Notes: a model not told the origin generated them from the sequence alone. A DNA stretch of 27,004 nt from Rhodospirillaceae bacterium UBA1479 (GCA_002325375.1 DCRZ01000011.1:1-27004); one strand, 5' to 3'. Positions 8,870 to 17,146 are shown, counted from the stretch's first letter. Made by a program: numbers and translations.

Positions 8870-9027
8870 GGCCGCCCCTTTTAACCCGCGTGACGACACA
8901 GGACAGCGTTAATTCGGGACTGTGGATTTTATGGCACCACACCTTGCCGCGCCCGGGCGTTGACGGCACCGCCACCGGCATCGAAACTGCGCGGCCACGA
9001 CGACCCGCCACCTTGGGGTGCTTTCCG

Positions 9028-9930
9028 ATGACCACAGAACCCGCAACCGCCCCCAGCCCATCCGGCACCGCCACGGACGTCCGCATCGGTATCCTGTGCA
9101 TGCTCGCGGCGATGCTCGCCTTCACGGTGATGGACTCCCTGTCAAAGCATCTTGTCCGCACGCAAGACCCCCTGCAGGTTGTCTGGGGAATCTATGTCGT
9201 GCAGGCCGTGGTCTTGTGCACCGTCATGGCCCGGCGCCTGCCGCGCCTGCTGCCTTCCCGGCAGGTCGGGTTACAGGCGCTGCGCGCGGCGCTTCTGGTC
9301 GCGACATCGGTCTGTTATGTCACGGGGCTGCGCCATGTGCCGCTGGCCGAGGCCGGGGCCATCGCCATGCTCGCGCCCCTCGCCTTCACCGCTCTTGCCG
9401 TGCCGTTCCTGAAGGAACGGGTCGGCCTGCGGCGCTGGGCCGGGGTGGCCGCGGGATTTCTCGGCGCCATGATCATCATCCGCCCGGGAACGGAGGCCAT
9501 GCAGGTCGCCGCCCTCCTGCCGCTGGCGGCGGCTCTGCTGCATGCGCTCTATCAGGTCGTTACCCGCTTCGTCGCCCGCGAGGACAGCGTGCTGACCACC
9601 CTGACCTACAGCGTCCTGTTCTGCGCGCTGATCATGACCCCCGTCGTGCCTTTTCATTGGGTCCCCATGGAAGCGTCGCAATGGGGGCTTCTGGCGGCGG
9701 CGGGGATCGCGGGAATCATCGCCGAATATGCCCTGATCCAATCCCTCGCCAGGACCTCGGCGGCGGTGGTGGCCCCCTATACCTATTCCTATCTGCTGTG
9801 GGCGGCCTTGGTCGGGCTTATCGTATTCGGCGAACGACCGGACGTCTGGGCTGCCTTGGGGGCGGCGGTTATCGTCATGTCCGGCATCTATGTGTGGCGG
9901 CGGGAACGGGCCGCCGGCCAAGGGGGCTAA
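9028..9930 (+). CDS. EamA/DMT family transporter, copy 1
   Basis: A 300-residue drug/metabolite transporter with two EamA halves and about ten membrane segments. The first half ends in the conserved block LKERVGLRRWAGVAAGFLG followed by MIIIRPG; the second half has VVAPYTYSYLLWAALVGLIVFGE, the family's usual ninth-segment motif. Members export amino acids, purines or other small metabolites; the substrate is not evident. Start 9028 is preferred over an in-frame ATG at 8890, because the extra 46 residues are Pro/Arg-rich, lack similarity to the family, and would extend towards the MATE start. It lies 100 bases upstream of its paralogue. Confidence 0.88.
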   Translation: MTTEPATAPSPSGTATDVRIGILCMLAAMLAFTVMDSLSKHLVRTQDPLQVVWGIYVVQAVVLCTVMARRLPRLLPSRQVGLQALRAALLVATSVCYVTGLRHVPLAEAGAIAMLAPLAFTALAVPFLKERVGLRRWAGVAAGFLGAMIIIRPGTEAMQVAALLPLAAALLHALYQVVTRFVAREDSVLTTLTYSVLFCALIMTPVVPFHWVPMEASQWGLLAAAGIAGIIAEYALIQSLARTSAAVVAPYTYSYLLWAALVGLIVFGERPDVWAALGAAVIVMSGIYVWRRERAAGQGG

Positions 9931-10030
9931 CCGCCGCAACCCCGGACTGCGCCAAAGGCATATTGACGCCGGGCCTGCGCACCGCCATGACAGAACCGCA
10001 CTTTCGCCGCCCTCCAGGCCCTGAGATACC

Positions 10031-10945
10031 ATGAACCAGCAATCGGCACCGCCGCCGTCCCCCCCTTCACCCCAGGCCGCAGACGGCCATACGGGCCAGG
10101 GCGTGCTGTGGATGATCGTCGCCATGGCTTGTTTCGTCAGCATGGATAGTATCGCCAAGGAACTGGTGAAGACCCATTCCGTGGTTCAGGTCGTGTGGGG
10201 CCGCTATTTCTTTCAGGTCGCCGTGCTGGCCGTGATCCTGTTCCCCCGCCTGCGCCGCCTGCTGGTTACCCCCAATCTGGGCCTGCAGCTTGTGCGCTCC
10301 CTGCTGCTGCTGGTGACCACGGGCCTCTACTTCACCGGCCTCAAGTACGTGCCGATCGCCGAGGCCAGCGCCATCATGATGCTGGCCCCCCTGGTGGTTA
10401 CGGCGCTCAGCGTGCCGTTGCTGAAGGAACGGGTCGGGCCGCGCCGCTGGGCCGGCGTGGTGATCGGTTTCGCCGGCGCCATGATTATCATCCGCCCTGG
10501 CGGTGACGCCATGCAGTTGGCCGCCCTGCTGCCCCTAGTCGCCGCCGCGACCCACGGCGTCTATCAGGTCTCGACCCGCTTTCTCAGCCACAGCGAAAGC
10601 GTGCTGACCACGCTGTGCTATTCGGCATTGCTGGGGGCGATGATCATGAGCACCGCCGTACCATTCTACTGGACCCCTCTGCCGGCTCTGGGCTGGGGGA
10701 TGCTGCTGTGTGCCGGGATGTTCGGCACGCTCGGCCATTTCGCGCTGATCAAAGCCTTCACCCTGGCCCCGGCCGCGACCGTGGCGCCCTTCACCTACAC
10801 CAACCTGATCTGGGCGGCGGCATCCGGGTTTCTGTTCTTCGGAGAATGGCCGGACGTCTGGACTTTCGTCGGCGCGGCCGTGATCGTCGGATCGGGGATC
10901 TACATCTACCACCGCGAAAAGGTTGTGAAACGGCGGGAGCCCTAG
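10031..10945 (+). CDS. EamA/DMT family transporter, copy 2
   Basis: A 304-residue DMT transporter clearly paralogous to the preceding gene. Both share VVQVVWG/LQVVWG near the start, the block LKERVGPRRWAGV, MIIIRPG, SVLTTL and the closing pattern FGEWPDVWTFVGAAVIVGSGIY. A 25-residue Pro/Ala-rich cytoplasmic tail precedes the first membrane segment. The pair is best explained by tandem duplication followed by divergence. It probably shares a transcript with copy 1 (100-base gap) and with the cupin gene, which begins two bases after its stop. Substrate unknown; the two could be a heteromeric pair or independent exporters. Confidence 0.9.
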   Translation: MNQQSAPPPSPPSPQAADGHTGQGVLWMIVAMACFVSMDSIAKELVKTHSVVQVVWGRYFFQVAVLAVILFPRLRRLLVTPNLGLQLVRSLLLLVTTGLYFTGLKYVPIAEASAIMMLAPLVVTALSVPLLKERVGPRRWAGVVIGFAGAMIIIRPGGDAMQLAALLPLVAAATHGVYQVSTRFLSHSESVLTTLCYSALLGAMIMSTAVPFYWTPLPALGWGMLLCAGMFGTLGHFALIKAFTLAPAATVAPFTYTNLIWAAASGFLFFGEWPDVWTFVGAAVIVGSGIYIYHREKVVKRREP

Positions 10946-10947
10946 CC

Positions 10948-11277
10948 ATGCAGATGAGCGACATTCCCTTCGGCACCACCGACTGGTCGGCGGTCGCGCG
11001 CACGGAACACAAGGGAGAGACCGGATCCGCCTATTGGCGGACCCAAACCTTCGGCGGCATCCGCGTGCGCATGGTCGACTACACCCCGGGATACCTGGCC
11101 GATCACTGGTGCGTCAAAGGCCACATCCTGTTCTGCCTCGAAGGTGAGTTGCACACCGAACTGGAAGACGGCCGGACCTTCGTGTTGACGCCCGGCATGA
11201 GCTATCAGGTCGCCGACAACGCCGAGCCTCACCGATCGTCGACCGCGACCGGCGCCACGCTTTTCATCGTCGATTGA
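10948..11277 (+). CDS. DHCW-motif cupin-fold protein
   Basis: A 109-residue single cupin. The central signature ADHWCVKGHILFCLEGEL is at about 51-68 and matches the small cupins named for this DH/CW motif; His53 and His59 could bind a metal. Strands before and after (GGIRVRMVDYTPG, then FVLTPGMSYQVAD) complete a beta-barrel. No enzyme activity is established for this family as far as I know. It begins two bases after the second DMT stop with GGGAG about nine bases upstream, so it is likely translated from the same transcript. ATG at 10954 is an alternative start. It converges with the ChaC-type gene with a one-base gap. Confidence 0.85.
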   Translation: MQMSDIPFGTTDWSAVARTEHKGETGSAYWRTQTFGGIRVRMVDYTPGYLADHWCVKGHILFCLEGELHTELEDGRTFVLTPGMSYQVADNAEPHRSSTATGATLFIVD

Positions 11278-11278
11278 A

Positions 11279-11920
11279 TCAGCCCAGGGTCTTGGCCCGG
11301 ATGCAGGCGTCCAGATCGGCCAGGTCCGGGTCCTCGGCGCCCAGGGCCTCCATGGTTTCCAGCAGGCGAACCAGATAATCATGATTGGTGCCGTAGCGGC
11401 CCACGGCCTTGCACATGATCTCGGCCATCGTCTCCTGTGGCAGGGGCGGCACGAAATGGGGATGCTCGGGAATGACCACGAAGGTCATGACCTGGACCGG
11501 ACCGTCGAGGCTGTCCGCCGTGATCCAGGTCGGCCGGTAGACGCCGGAATTCTGTTCCCGGTCCCACAGGCGCTTGAGGTCTTCCGCCAGCATGTCCTCG
11601 TCCAGTTCCAGAACCAGCCCCTTGCAGGACTGCCCCGGTTCCGGCACCAGGCAGAGGCCCAGGCCCGGCTGATCGTCCGTGCCCCGCGCCCGGGTCGACC
11701 AGATCTGAAAGCGACGCTGATGGTCGTGGACCGTCGCCGCAAAGGTCGAGGCGACGCAGCATTCCGGATTCCACATGAGCGAGCCGAAGGCGAACACCCG
11801 GAACGGCTCACCCCGGGGGCGTTCGGCCAGGATGCGTTCGATCCCCGCCGCCTTCTGTTCCGGGGTCAGTTTGATCTTGGGGCCGCGGTTGGCCCAGAGG
11901 TCGGCGCCGCCGTCGGTCAT
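11279..11920 (-). CDS. ChaC-type gamma-glutamylcyclotransferase
   Basis: A 213-residue protein of the ChaC branch, which cleaves glutathione to 5-oxoproline and Cys-Gly in the cytosol. The substrate-binding loop is VFAFGSLMWNP at 42-52, equivalent to the YGSL motif. Further family blocks are RRFQIWSTRARGT (69-81) and GLGLCLVPE (86-94). The likely catalytic Glu is Glu122 in WDREQNSGVYRPTW. The C-terminal region GRYGTNHDYLVRLLETMEALG is also typical. Its ATG overlaps the TGA of prfC (ATGA, 11917-11920), so translation is probably coupled. That places a glutathione-degrading enzyme directly after a translation release factor. Confidence 0.88.
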   Translation of the reverse strand: MTDGGADLWANRGPKIKLTPEQKAAGIERILAERPRGEPFRVFAFGSLMWNPECCVASTFAATVHDHQRRFQIWSTRARGTDDQPGLGLCLVPEPGQSCKGLVLELDEDMLAEDLKRLWDREQNSGVYRPTWITADSLDGPVQVMTFVVIPEHPHFVPPLPQETMAEIMCKAVGRYGTNHDYLVRLLETMEALGAEDPDLADLDACIRAKTLG

Positions 11921-13521
11921 AGCTCGCCCGCGTTTTCCTTGGTGCGGTGGAAATGGATGCCCGGCGCGTTTTCCTGGGTGTGGTTCAGGTGCCAGGCGTT
12001 GCGCGCCATGAATACGGGCGTACCCTCGTGGTCCTCGGCCATGCTCGTGCGGTTGGCGTCCATGAAGGTCTTCATGGCCTGCGGCGTGTCGGCATCGACC
12101 CAGCGCGCGGTATAAAGCTCCGTCGGCTCGAAATGCACGGGCACGTCGTATTCCGTGCGGATGCGGTCGGCCAGCACATCGAACTGCAACCCGCCGACCA
12201 CACCAACGATCCAGTCCGCCCCCATGGTCGGCTTAAACACCCGGCCGACGCCCTCTTCCGCCAATTGCTGCAGGGCCTTGCCCAGATGCTTGGCACGCAT
12301 GGGGTCCGCCGGGCGGACCTTCTGCAGCAATTCCGGCGCGAAGTTGGGGATGCCGGTGAACACCAGGTCTTCGCCCTCGGTCAGGGCGTCGCCGATGCGC
12401 AGGTTGCCATGGTTGGGGATGCCGATGATATCGCCGGCCCAGGCTTCCTCGGCCAGCTCCCGGTCCTGGGCCAGGAACAGCACGGGATTGTGAATGGTCA
12501 GGGTCTTTTGCGTGCGCACATGCTTCATCTTCATGCCGCGCGTAAACTTGCCCGAACAGATGCGCATGAAGGCGATGCGGTCGCGGTGCTTGGGGTCCAT
12601 GTTGGCCTGGATCTTGAACACGAAGCCGGACACTTTGCTTTCGGCCGGGTCGATGTCGCGGTCGCGGGTATGCTGGCGGCGCGGCGGCGGGGCGAGTTCG
12701 CCCAGGCCCTGCAACACTTCGCGGACCCCGAAATTGTTCAAGGCGCTGCCGAAATAGACCGGCGTCATATGCCCTTCGCGGTAGGCCTCGAGATTGAATT
12801 CCGGCAGCAAACCGCGCGCCATGTCGACTTCGTCGCGCAGTTGCTTGACCGCCTGTTCCGGCAGCAGGGCGTCGAGGCGCGGATCGGACAGGCTCTCGCA
12901 GGCCTCGCCCTCGTCGGGTTTTTCTCCCTTGGAGCGTTCCATCAGCACCAGACGGTCCTTGAACAGATCGTAGCAGCCCAGGAAGTTGCGGCCCATGCCG
13001 ATGGGCCAGCTGGCCGGGGTGACGTCCAACGCCAGGGCCTGTTCGACCTCGTCCATCAGGTCGAAGGGATCACGGGCCTCGCGGTCCATCTTGTTGATGA
13101 AGGTGATGATCGGCACATTGCGCAGGCGGCAGACCTCGAACAGCTTGCGCGTCTGGGCCTCGATCCCCTTGGCCGCATCGATCACCATGACGGCGGAATC
13201 GACGGCAGTCAGCGTGCGGTAGGTGTCTTCGGAAAAGTCCTCGTGGCCCGGCGTATCCAGCAGGTTGAAGGTCTTTTCCTGATAATCGAAGGTCATGACC
13301 GACGACGCGACCGAGATTCCGCGCTCCCGCTCCACCTTCATCCAGTCCGAACGCGCGCGGCGGCGTTCGCCCCGCGCCTTGACGGCGCCGGCTTCCTGAA
13401 TGGCGCCGCCGAACAGCAGCAGCTTTTCCGTCAGCGTGGTCTTACCGGCATCAGGGTGCGAGATGATGGCAAAGGTCCGGCGGCGGGCCACCGATGGGGG
13501 TAATTTGGGTTCGGTCGTCAT
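11917..13521 (-). CDS. prfC: Peptide chain release factor 3 (RF3)
   Basis: A translational GTPase of 534 residues, the normal length for RF3, which ejects RF1/RF2 from the ribosome after peptide release. G1 SHPDAGKTTL at 21-30, switch region ERERGISVASSVMTF, G3 DTPGHEDF at 89-96 and G4 NKMD at 143-146 are all intact. The region GCYDLFKDRL and the later domain with PVYFGSALNNFGV, PPPRRQHTRD and FVFKIQANMDPKHRDR distinguish RF3 from EF-G and LepA. The start at 13521 has little Shine-Dalgarno character. It overlaps the ChaC-type gene by four bases at its 3' end. Confidence 0.97.
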   Translation of the reverse strand: MTTEPKLPPSVARRRTFAIISHPDAGKTTLTEKLLLFGGAIQEAGAVKARGERRRARSDWMKVERERGISVASSVMTFDYQEKTFNLLDTPGHEDFSEDTYRTLTAVDSAVMVIDAAKGIEAQTRKLFEVCRLRNVPIITFINKMDREARDPFDLMDEVEQALALDVTPASWPIGMGRNFLGCYDLFKDRLVLMERSKGEKPDEGEACESLSDPRLDALLPEQAVKQLRDEVDMARGLLPEFNLEAYREGHMTPVYFGSALNNFGVREVLQGLGELAPPPRRQHTRDRDIDPAESKVSGFVFKIQANMDPKHRDRIAFMRICSGKFTRGMKMKHVRTQKTLTIHNPVLFLAQDRELAEEAWAGDIIGIPNHGNLRIGDALTEGEDLVFTGIPNFAPELLQKVRPADPMRAKHLGKALQQLAEEGVGRVFKPTMGADWIVGVVGGLQFDVLADRIRTEYDVPVHFEPTELYTARWVDADTPQAMKTFMDANRTSMAEDHEGTPVFMARNAWHLNHTQENAPGIHFHRTKENAGEL

Positions 13522-13648
13522 GGGCCGTGTTTTATCCCAAGTCGCCGAATTCCACTAGAAATCCTTGGCCTCACGGGTTGATTTTTCTAAGCTGAATATT
13601 AGGAAACCCGCCCAGCATAGGACGGCAAGACAAAGGGAAACAATCAAG

Positions 13649-13843
13649 ATGACGGCAGAAGACGAACGCCGCAAGGGTACGGACCGACGCGGCGACGAGC
13701 GCCGCGCGGAGGAACGGCGCGACAGCGACCGCCGTCAGGCCGAGGACGGCCCGCCTCCGGGCCAGGACGACCGCCGCCAGGAAGAACGCCGGGCAACCGC
13801 CAGGCGCAGCGCCCCCCGGCGCACGGGGTCCCGCCGCGATTAA
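13649..13843 (+). CDS. Small arginine-rich protein built on RRxxx pentads
   Basis: A 64-residue, very charged protein I do not recognise. Ten RR pairs occur, at 7-8, 13-14, 18-19, 23-24, 28-29, 42-43, 47-48, 52-53, 57-58 and 62-63. From 13 to 29 and from 42 to 63 they fall exactly every five residues; the two blocks are separated by a Gly/Pro linker (DGPPPGQDD). The first block alternates with Asp/Glu, the second becomes net positive. It has no hydrophobic core, so it is probably disordered or helical on binding RNA, DNA or an acidic partner. Start at ATG 13649, with AAAGGGA about ten bases upstream; a TTG at 13565 would add 28 residues. It is convergent with the LapG-type gene (18-base gap). 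Confidence 0.65.
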   Translation: MTAEDERRKGTDRRGDERRAEERRDSDRRQAEDGPPPGQDDRRQEERRATARRSAPRRTGSRRD

Positions 13844-13861
13844 CCTGGCAAGCCCCTGGTT

Positions 13862-14557
13862 TTAACCCAAGTGGCGCCACCAGAATTTCTGATTGATGGA
13901 AAACACCGGCTGGTAATGGCGGATTGACGACGCCTTGACCACCGAACCGATCTGGTTGTCGAGCACCAGCGGAATGCGTTCCCCCGACTTGGCCGTCATA
14001 TAGACGACCAGGATCGCATGCCCGACCTTGAGATTAAGGTCCTTGACCGCGACCACGCGCAGATCGTTGTCGTCCCAGCCCAGCATACGCAGGGACAGGT
14101 ACTTCATGATCGCGTAATCCTCGCAATCGCCGAAGCGAGCCATGAATTCCTGCGGCGTGGCCCAGTAATCGTTCTGGCCCCAGTTGTTCTTGTCCTGGAC
14201 GTAGGTCGCCTTGTTCATACGTTCGTTGACCTGACGCAATTGATCCAGCTTGTTCAAACCCTTGACGCTCTTCAGGAATTCGATCCATTCCGCATTGCCG
14301 CAGATCTGCATCTGCCCGGGCCCGGGATAGCACTTCACCGGCGTGTTGTTTTTGCGGGCCTGGGTAAAGCGCTCAAGCGCCCCCAACCATTTGGTGAAGG
14401 CCTTGAGGTCGTCGGACTGGACTTCCTTGGTATTGAAGAAGCTGGGCTGCGGCGAAGCGCTGAGAGCCCCCACGGGCAGGGCCGCGACGGCCGTCATCGC
14501 AAGAAGCAGAACACCAATGCAACGCAGGATTATCACTGTCTTTCTTCCATCCGGCAT
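13862..14557 (-). CDS. LapG-type periplasmic transglutaminase-like cysteine protease (BTLCP family)
   Basis: A 231-residue exported protein with a signal peptide at about 1-33 (hydrophobic stretch LRCIGVLLLAMTAVAALPVG, cleavage near ALSA). The mature part matches the BTLCP/LapG family. The catalytic triad is visible: Cys145 in RFGDCEDYAIMKY, His180 in LKVGHAILVV and Asp200 in LVLDNQIG. The acidic residues flanking the cysteine (Asp144, Glu146) match the calcium site known in LapG. Characterised relatives cut large type I-secreted adhesins at a di-alanine site in their N-terminal retention module, releasing them from the outer membrane. It is divergent from a membrane protein with a degenerate HD-GYP domain and 2.7 kb from a giant RTX adhesin, a plausible substrate. 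No lapD-like GGDEF-EAL gene is in the window. Confidence 0.88.
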   Translation of the reverse strand: MPDGRKTVIILRCIGVLLLAMTAVAALPVGALSASPQPSFFNTKEVQSDDLKAFTKWLGALERFTQARKNNTPVKCYPGPGQMQICGNAEWIEFLKSVKGLNKLDQLRQVNERMNKATYVQDKNNWGQNDYWATPQEFMARFGDCEDYAIMKYLSLRMLGWDDNDLRVVAVKDLNLKVGHAILVVYMTAKSGERIPLVLDNQIGSVVKASSIRHYQPVFSINQKFWWRHLG

Positions 14558-14577
14558 CCGTTGCGGACCCGCCTTTG

Positions 14578-14606
14578 ATTATATCGTGTCGCGCGCAGCC
14601 GGCCAA
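14578..14606 (-). promoter_or_regulatory. sigma70-type promoter of the LapG-type protease
   Basis: On the minus strand TTGGCC (14606-14601) and a perfect TATAAT (14583-14578) are separated by 17 bases. The predicted transcription start falls about 14 bases upstream of the ATG at 14557, giving a very short leader. Confidence 0.65.
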
Positions 14607-14680
14607 CTTGGACGACGCGCAGCCTAGCCTTTTACGGGGCCGCGCCGCCGTGATCTCGCTCACATGGTCGGAAAACGACT

Positions 14681-14708
14681 TTGCTGCAAGGGGTTAAGTC
14701 TCTAATAT
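14681..14708 (+). promoter_or_regulatory. sigma70-type promoter of the degenerate HD-GYP gene
   Basis: TTGCTG (14681-14686) and TAATAT (14703-14708) are separated by 16 bases. The -10 overlaps an in-frame ATG at 14707, so transcripts from this promoter would start after that codon; this supports ATG 14749 as the real translation start. It is back to back with the protease promoter, about 75 bases apart. Confidence 0.55.
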
Positions 14709-14748
14709 GCCTCGAACGCGCGAGGGAAACCGCCCGTTGGGGAGCACC

Positions 14749-17100
14749 ATGGCGGAAGCAGCCGAAAACAAAACGACCGATACCGAGACGCCCACGGGCG
14801 AGCCCAAGCCGAAGAAGGCGAAGCGCGAATTCAACAAGGTCGCGCTGGCCATCTTGGCGGCGACGGCCCTGGCGATCGCGGTTTCCATCCATTTCACCCT
14901 GCAGTTCATCGACAAGGAACGCGATCGTGACCGCCTGAACTGGCAGGTCCGCCTAGGCATCGTCGCCGATTTCCGTGCCGCCGCGGTCAACCAATGGGTT
15001 GAGGAACAGTTCGGCCATATGCGCGAATTGACGCAGAACGCCTCGCTGCAGCTCTACCTGTCAGAAGCCTCCGCCGGGGCCAAGAAGGATGCCACGGCCC
15101 CCGTTGGGCAGGGCGGCAGCGTGACCGCCATTCCGTCCCTTGATACCCTGGGCAGCGAATTGGGCGCCGCCCTGTCGTCGGAATTGACGGATGGCAAGGA
15201 CAAGGCTGCGGCCGAAACGGCGCCCGACCCCCTCGCCGATCCCCTGGATGCCCTGGATTCGAACGCCAGCAGTTCGGCCTCCGTCGGGTTCCTGCGCAAC
15301 CTGTTGATCGCCACGGCCGAGCGTTCGGGCTTCAAGGCGCCGCCCCCCGTGGGCGAAATCGCCGCCAACATCGAACGACCTGGCGTCGCCGGCATCGGCC
15401 TGATCGATACCAACCTGAACGCCATCGTCTCGACCCCCGACATGCCGCCCCTGAACAAGCGCATCCGCGATGCCGTCCGTCAGGCCCTGCAGGGCGATCC
15501 GGCGGTCATCGACATCTTCAAAGGCCCGACCAACGAGCCGACGATGGGCTTCGTGCTGCCGATCTTCAAGTTGCAGGAAGGCACCGGCGCCAAGGCCATC
15601 GGCGCCGTGATCGGCATCAAGATCGTCGACGAAGACCTGTTCAAACGACTGAAACAACCGGGGGAATTGTCCAAGACCTCGGAAAGCTTCATCGCCCGCA
15701 AGGTCGGCAATACGGTCGAATACCTGACTCCGCTGGCCGACGGCAGCAAGGCCTTCGAACGCCAGATGGCCATGGATACGCCGGACCTGGCCGCCGCCTA
15801 TGCGCTTGAGAAAACCGGCGGTTTCGCGCAGAAACGCGATTATGCCGGCGCGGAAGTTCTGGTCACCTCACGCGCCATCGCCAATGTGCCGAGCTGGGTT
15901 CTGGTCCGCAAGGTCACGACCGAGGAAGCCCTGGCGTCCACGGAAACCCGCCTGCGCACGACCCTGATCGTTCTGCTGCTGATCATCGGCGGCGTTTCGG
16001 TGTCGTTCTTCGCCGTCTGGGCCCATGGGGCGTCGGTCCGCGCCAAGCAGGCCATGGCCGACATGAAGGTGGCGCTCGAGCGTTTTTCCAACATGTCCAA
16101 ATTCATGAAGGTGGTGACCGACAGCCAGCCGACGGAGATCGTCGCCGTCGACGGCAACACCACCTATACCTTCGCCAATGCACCGGCCGCCCGCGCGGCC
16201 GGGATCGACGCCGAAGACATGATGGGCAAGTCCATGGCCAGTGTCATGGGCCCGGTGAAGGCGCAACGCCTGGCCGAGATCAACAACGGCGTGCTGCGCA
16301 CGTTCGAGCGCGAACAGCATATTTCGTCCTTCACCGACCCGGATGCGGACCCGGACGATATCAGCGCCATTCATGTCATCAAGTCGGACCATATCCCGCT
16401 GCGCGGCGACCGCGACTATCCGCCGGGCGTTCTGATGGTGCTGGAGGACATTTCCGAACTGTCCCGCGAACGCCGCCGGTCGGAGCGCATGATGCGGCAG
16501 TTGATCGACACCCTGGTCAGCGTGGTCGACCGCCGCGATCCCTATTCCGCCAACCATTCGACCCGCACGGCCGAGGTCGCCCGCGAGATCGCCGAGGAAA
16601 TGGGCCTCTCCGAATTGGAAGTCCATACCGTCGACATCGCCGGCAGCCTGATGAACCTGGGCAAAATCTTCGTGCCGCCCGAGGTTCTGACCAAGACCGG
16701 CAATCTGACGGACGAGGAACGGGAGCTTCTGGCCTCGACCTACCTTGTCACCGCCGACCTGCTGAAGGACGTCACCTTCGAGGGGCCGGTGGTCAAGACC
16801 GTGCTGCACATGGGTGAGCATTGGGACGGCACCGGCCGTTTCCACATCTCCGGCGACCGGATCATCCCGACGGCGCAGGTCCTGGCCGTCGCCAACGCCT
16901 TCGTCGGCATGGCCAGCGCCCGCGCCTGGCGGCCCGCCATGGAATTCCGCAAGGTCATCGACATCCTGATGCAGGATACGGGCAGCAAGTTCGACCACCG
17001 CCCGGTAAGCGCCCTGATGAATTTCCTGGAAAACCGCGGCGGCATCGAAAAGTGGGCACACTTCCGCGACCCGCCGGCATCGGACAAACCGGAACTCTAG
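14749..17100 (+). CDS. Inner-membrane Cache-like/PAS protein with degenerate HD-GYP domain
   Basis: A 783-residue protein. TM1 is at about 31-49. A periplasmic region of about 350 residues with Cache-like features (GIGLIDTNLNAIVSTPD, FVLPIF, AIGAVIGIKIVDED) follows. TM2 is at about 404-426, then a PAS-like domain at about 445-566 and an HD-GYP fold at about 582-762. In the last domain the framework is clear (DPYSANHSTRTAEVAREIA, VPPEVLTKTGNLTDEE, WDGTG, FDHRPVSALM), but catalytic residues are lost: HD is Met-Asn in LMNLGKI, HHE is MGE, GYP is GRF, and the late AD is AN. A c-di-GMP phosphodiesterase is therefore unlikely; a receptor or scaffold is more plausible. GGGGAG four bases before 14749 and the promoter position favour this start over 14707. 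Confidence 0.85.
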   Translation: MAEAAENKTTDTETPTGEPKPKKAKREFNKVALAILAATALAIAVSIHFTLQFIDKERDRDRLNWQVRLGIVADFRAAAVNQWVEEQFGHMRELTQNASLQLYLSEASAGAKKDATAPVGQGGSVTAIPSLDTLGSELGAALSSELTDGKDKAAAETAPDPLADPLDALDSNASSSASVGFLRNLLIATAERSGFKAPPPVGEIAANIERPGVAGIGLIDTNLNAIVSTPDMPPLNKRIRDAVRQALQGDPAVIDIFKGPTNEPTMGFVLPIFKLQEGTGAKAIGAVIGIKIVDEDLFKRLKQPGELSKTSESFIARKVGNTVEYLTPLADGSKAFERQMAMDTPDLAAAYALEKTGGFAQKRDYAGAEVLVTSRAIANVPSWVLVRKVTTEEALASTETRLRTTLIVLLLIIGGVSVSFFAVWAHGASVRAKQAMADMKVALERFSNMSKFMKVVTDSQPTEIVAVDGNTTYTFANAPAARAAGIDAEDMMGKSMASVMGPVKAQRLAEINNGVLRTFEREQHISSFTDPDADPDDISAIHVIKSDHIPLRGDRDYPPGVLMVLEDISELSRERRRSERMMRQLIDTLVSVVDRRDPYSANHSTRTAEVAREIAEEMGLSELEVHTVDIAGSLMNLGKIFVPPEVLTKTGNLTDEERELLASTYLVTADLLKDVTFEGPVVKTVLHMGEHWDGTGRFHISGDRIIPTAQVLAVANAFVGMASARAWRPAMEFRKVIDILMQDTGSKFDHRPVSALMNFLENRGGIEKWAHFRDPPASDKPEL

Positions 17101-17146
17101 GCAACTGGCCGGCGCTTAACGGGCAACCCGCATTCCCAACGCACAA

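Noticed and set aside
8890..9027. N-terminal extension of the first DMT transporter
   Set aside because: The extra 46 residues do not resemble the family, and the ATG at 9028 places the first membrane segment at the usual distance from the N-terminus.
11947..13503. Plus-strand open frame of about 518 codons opposite prfC
   Set aside because: prfC is unmistakable on the minus strand with all GTPase motifs; the opposite frame has shadow-like composition and no domain.
14707..14748. Upstream ATG of the HD-GYP-like gene
   Set aside because: It overlaps the likely -10 element and lacks a well-spaced ribosome binding site; ATG 14749 has GGGGAG just upstream.
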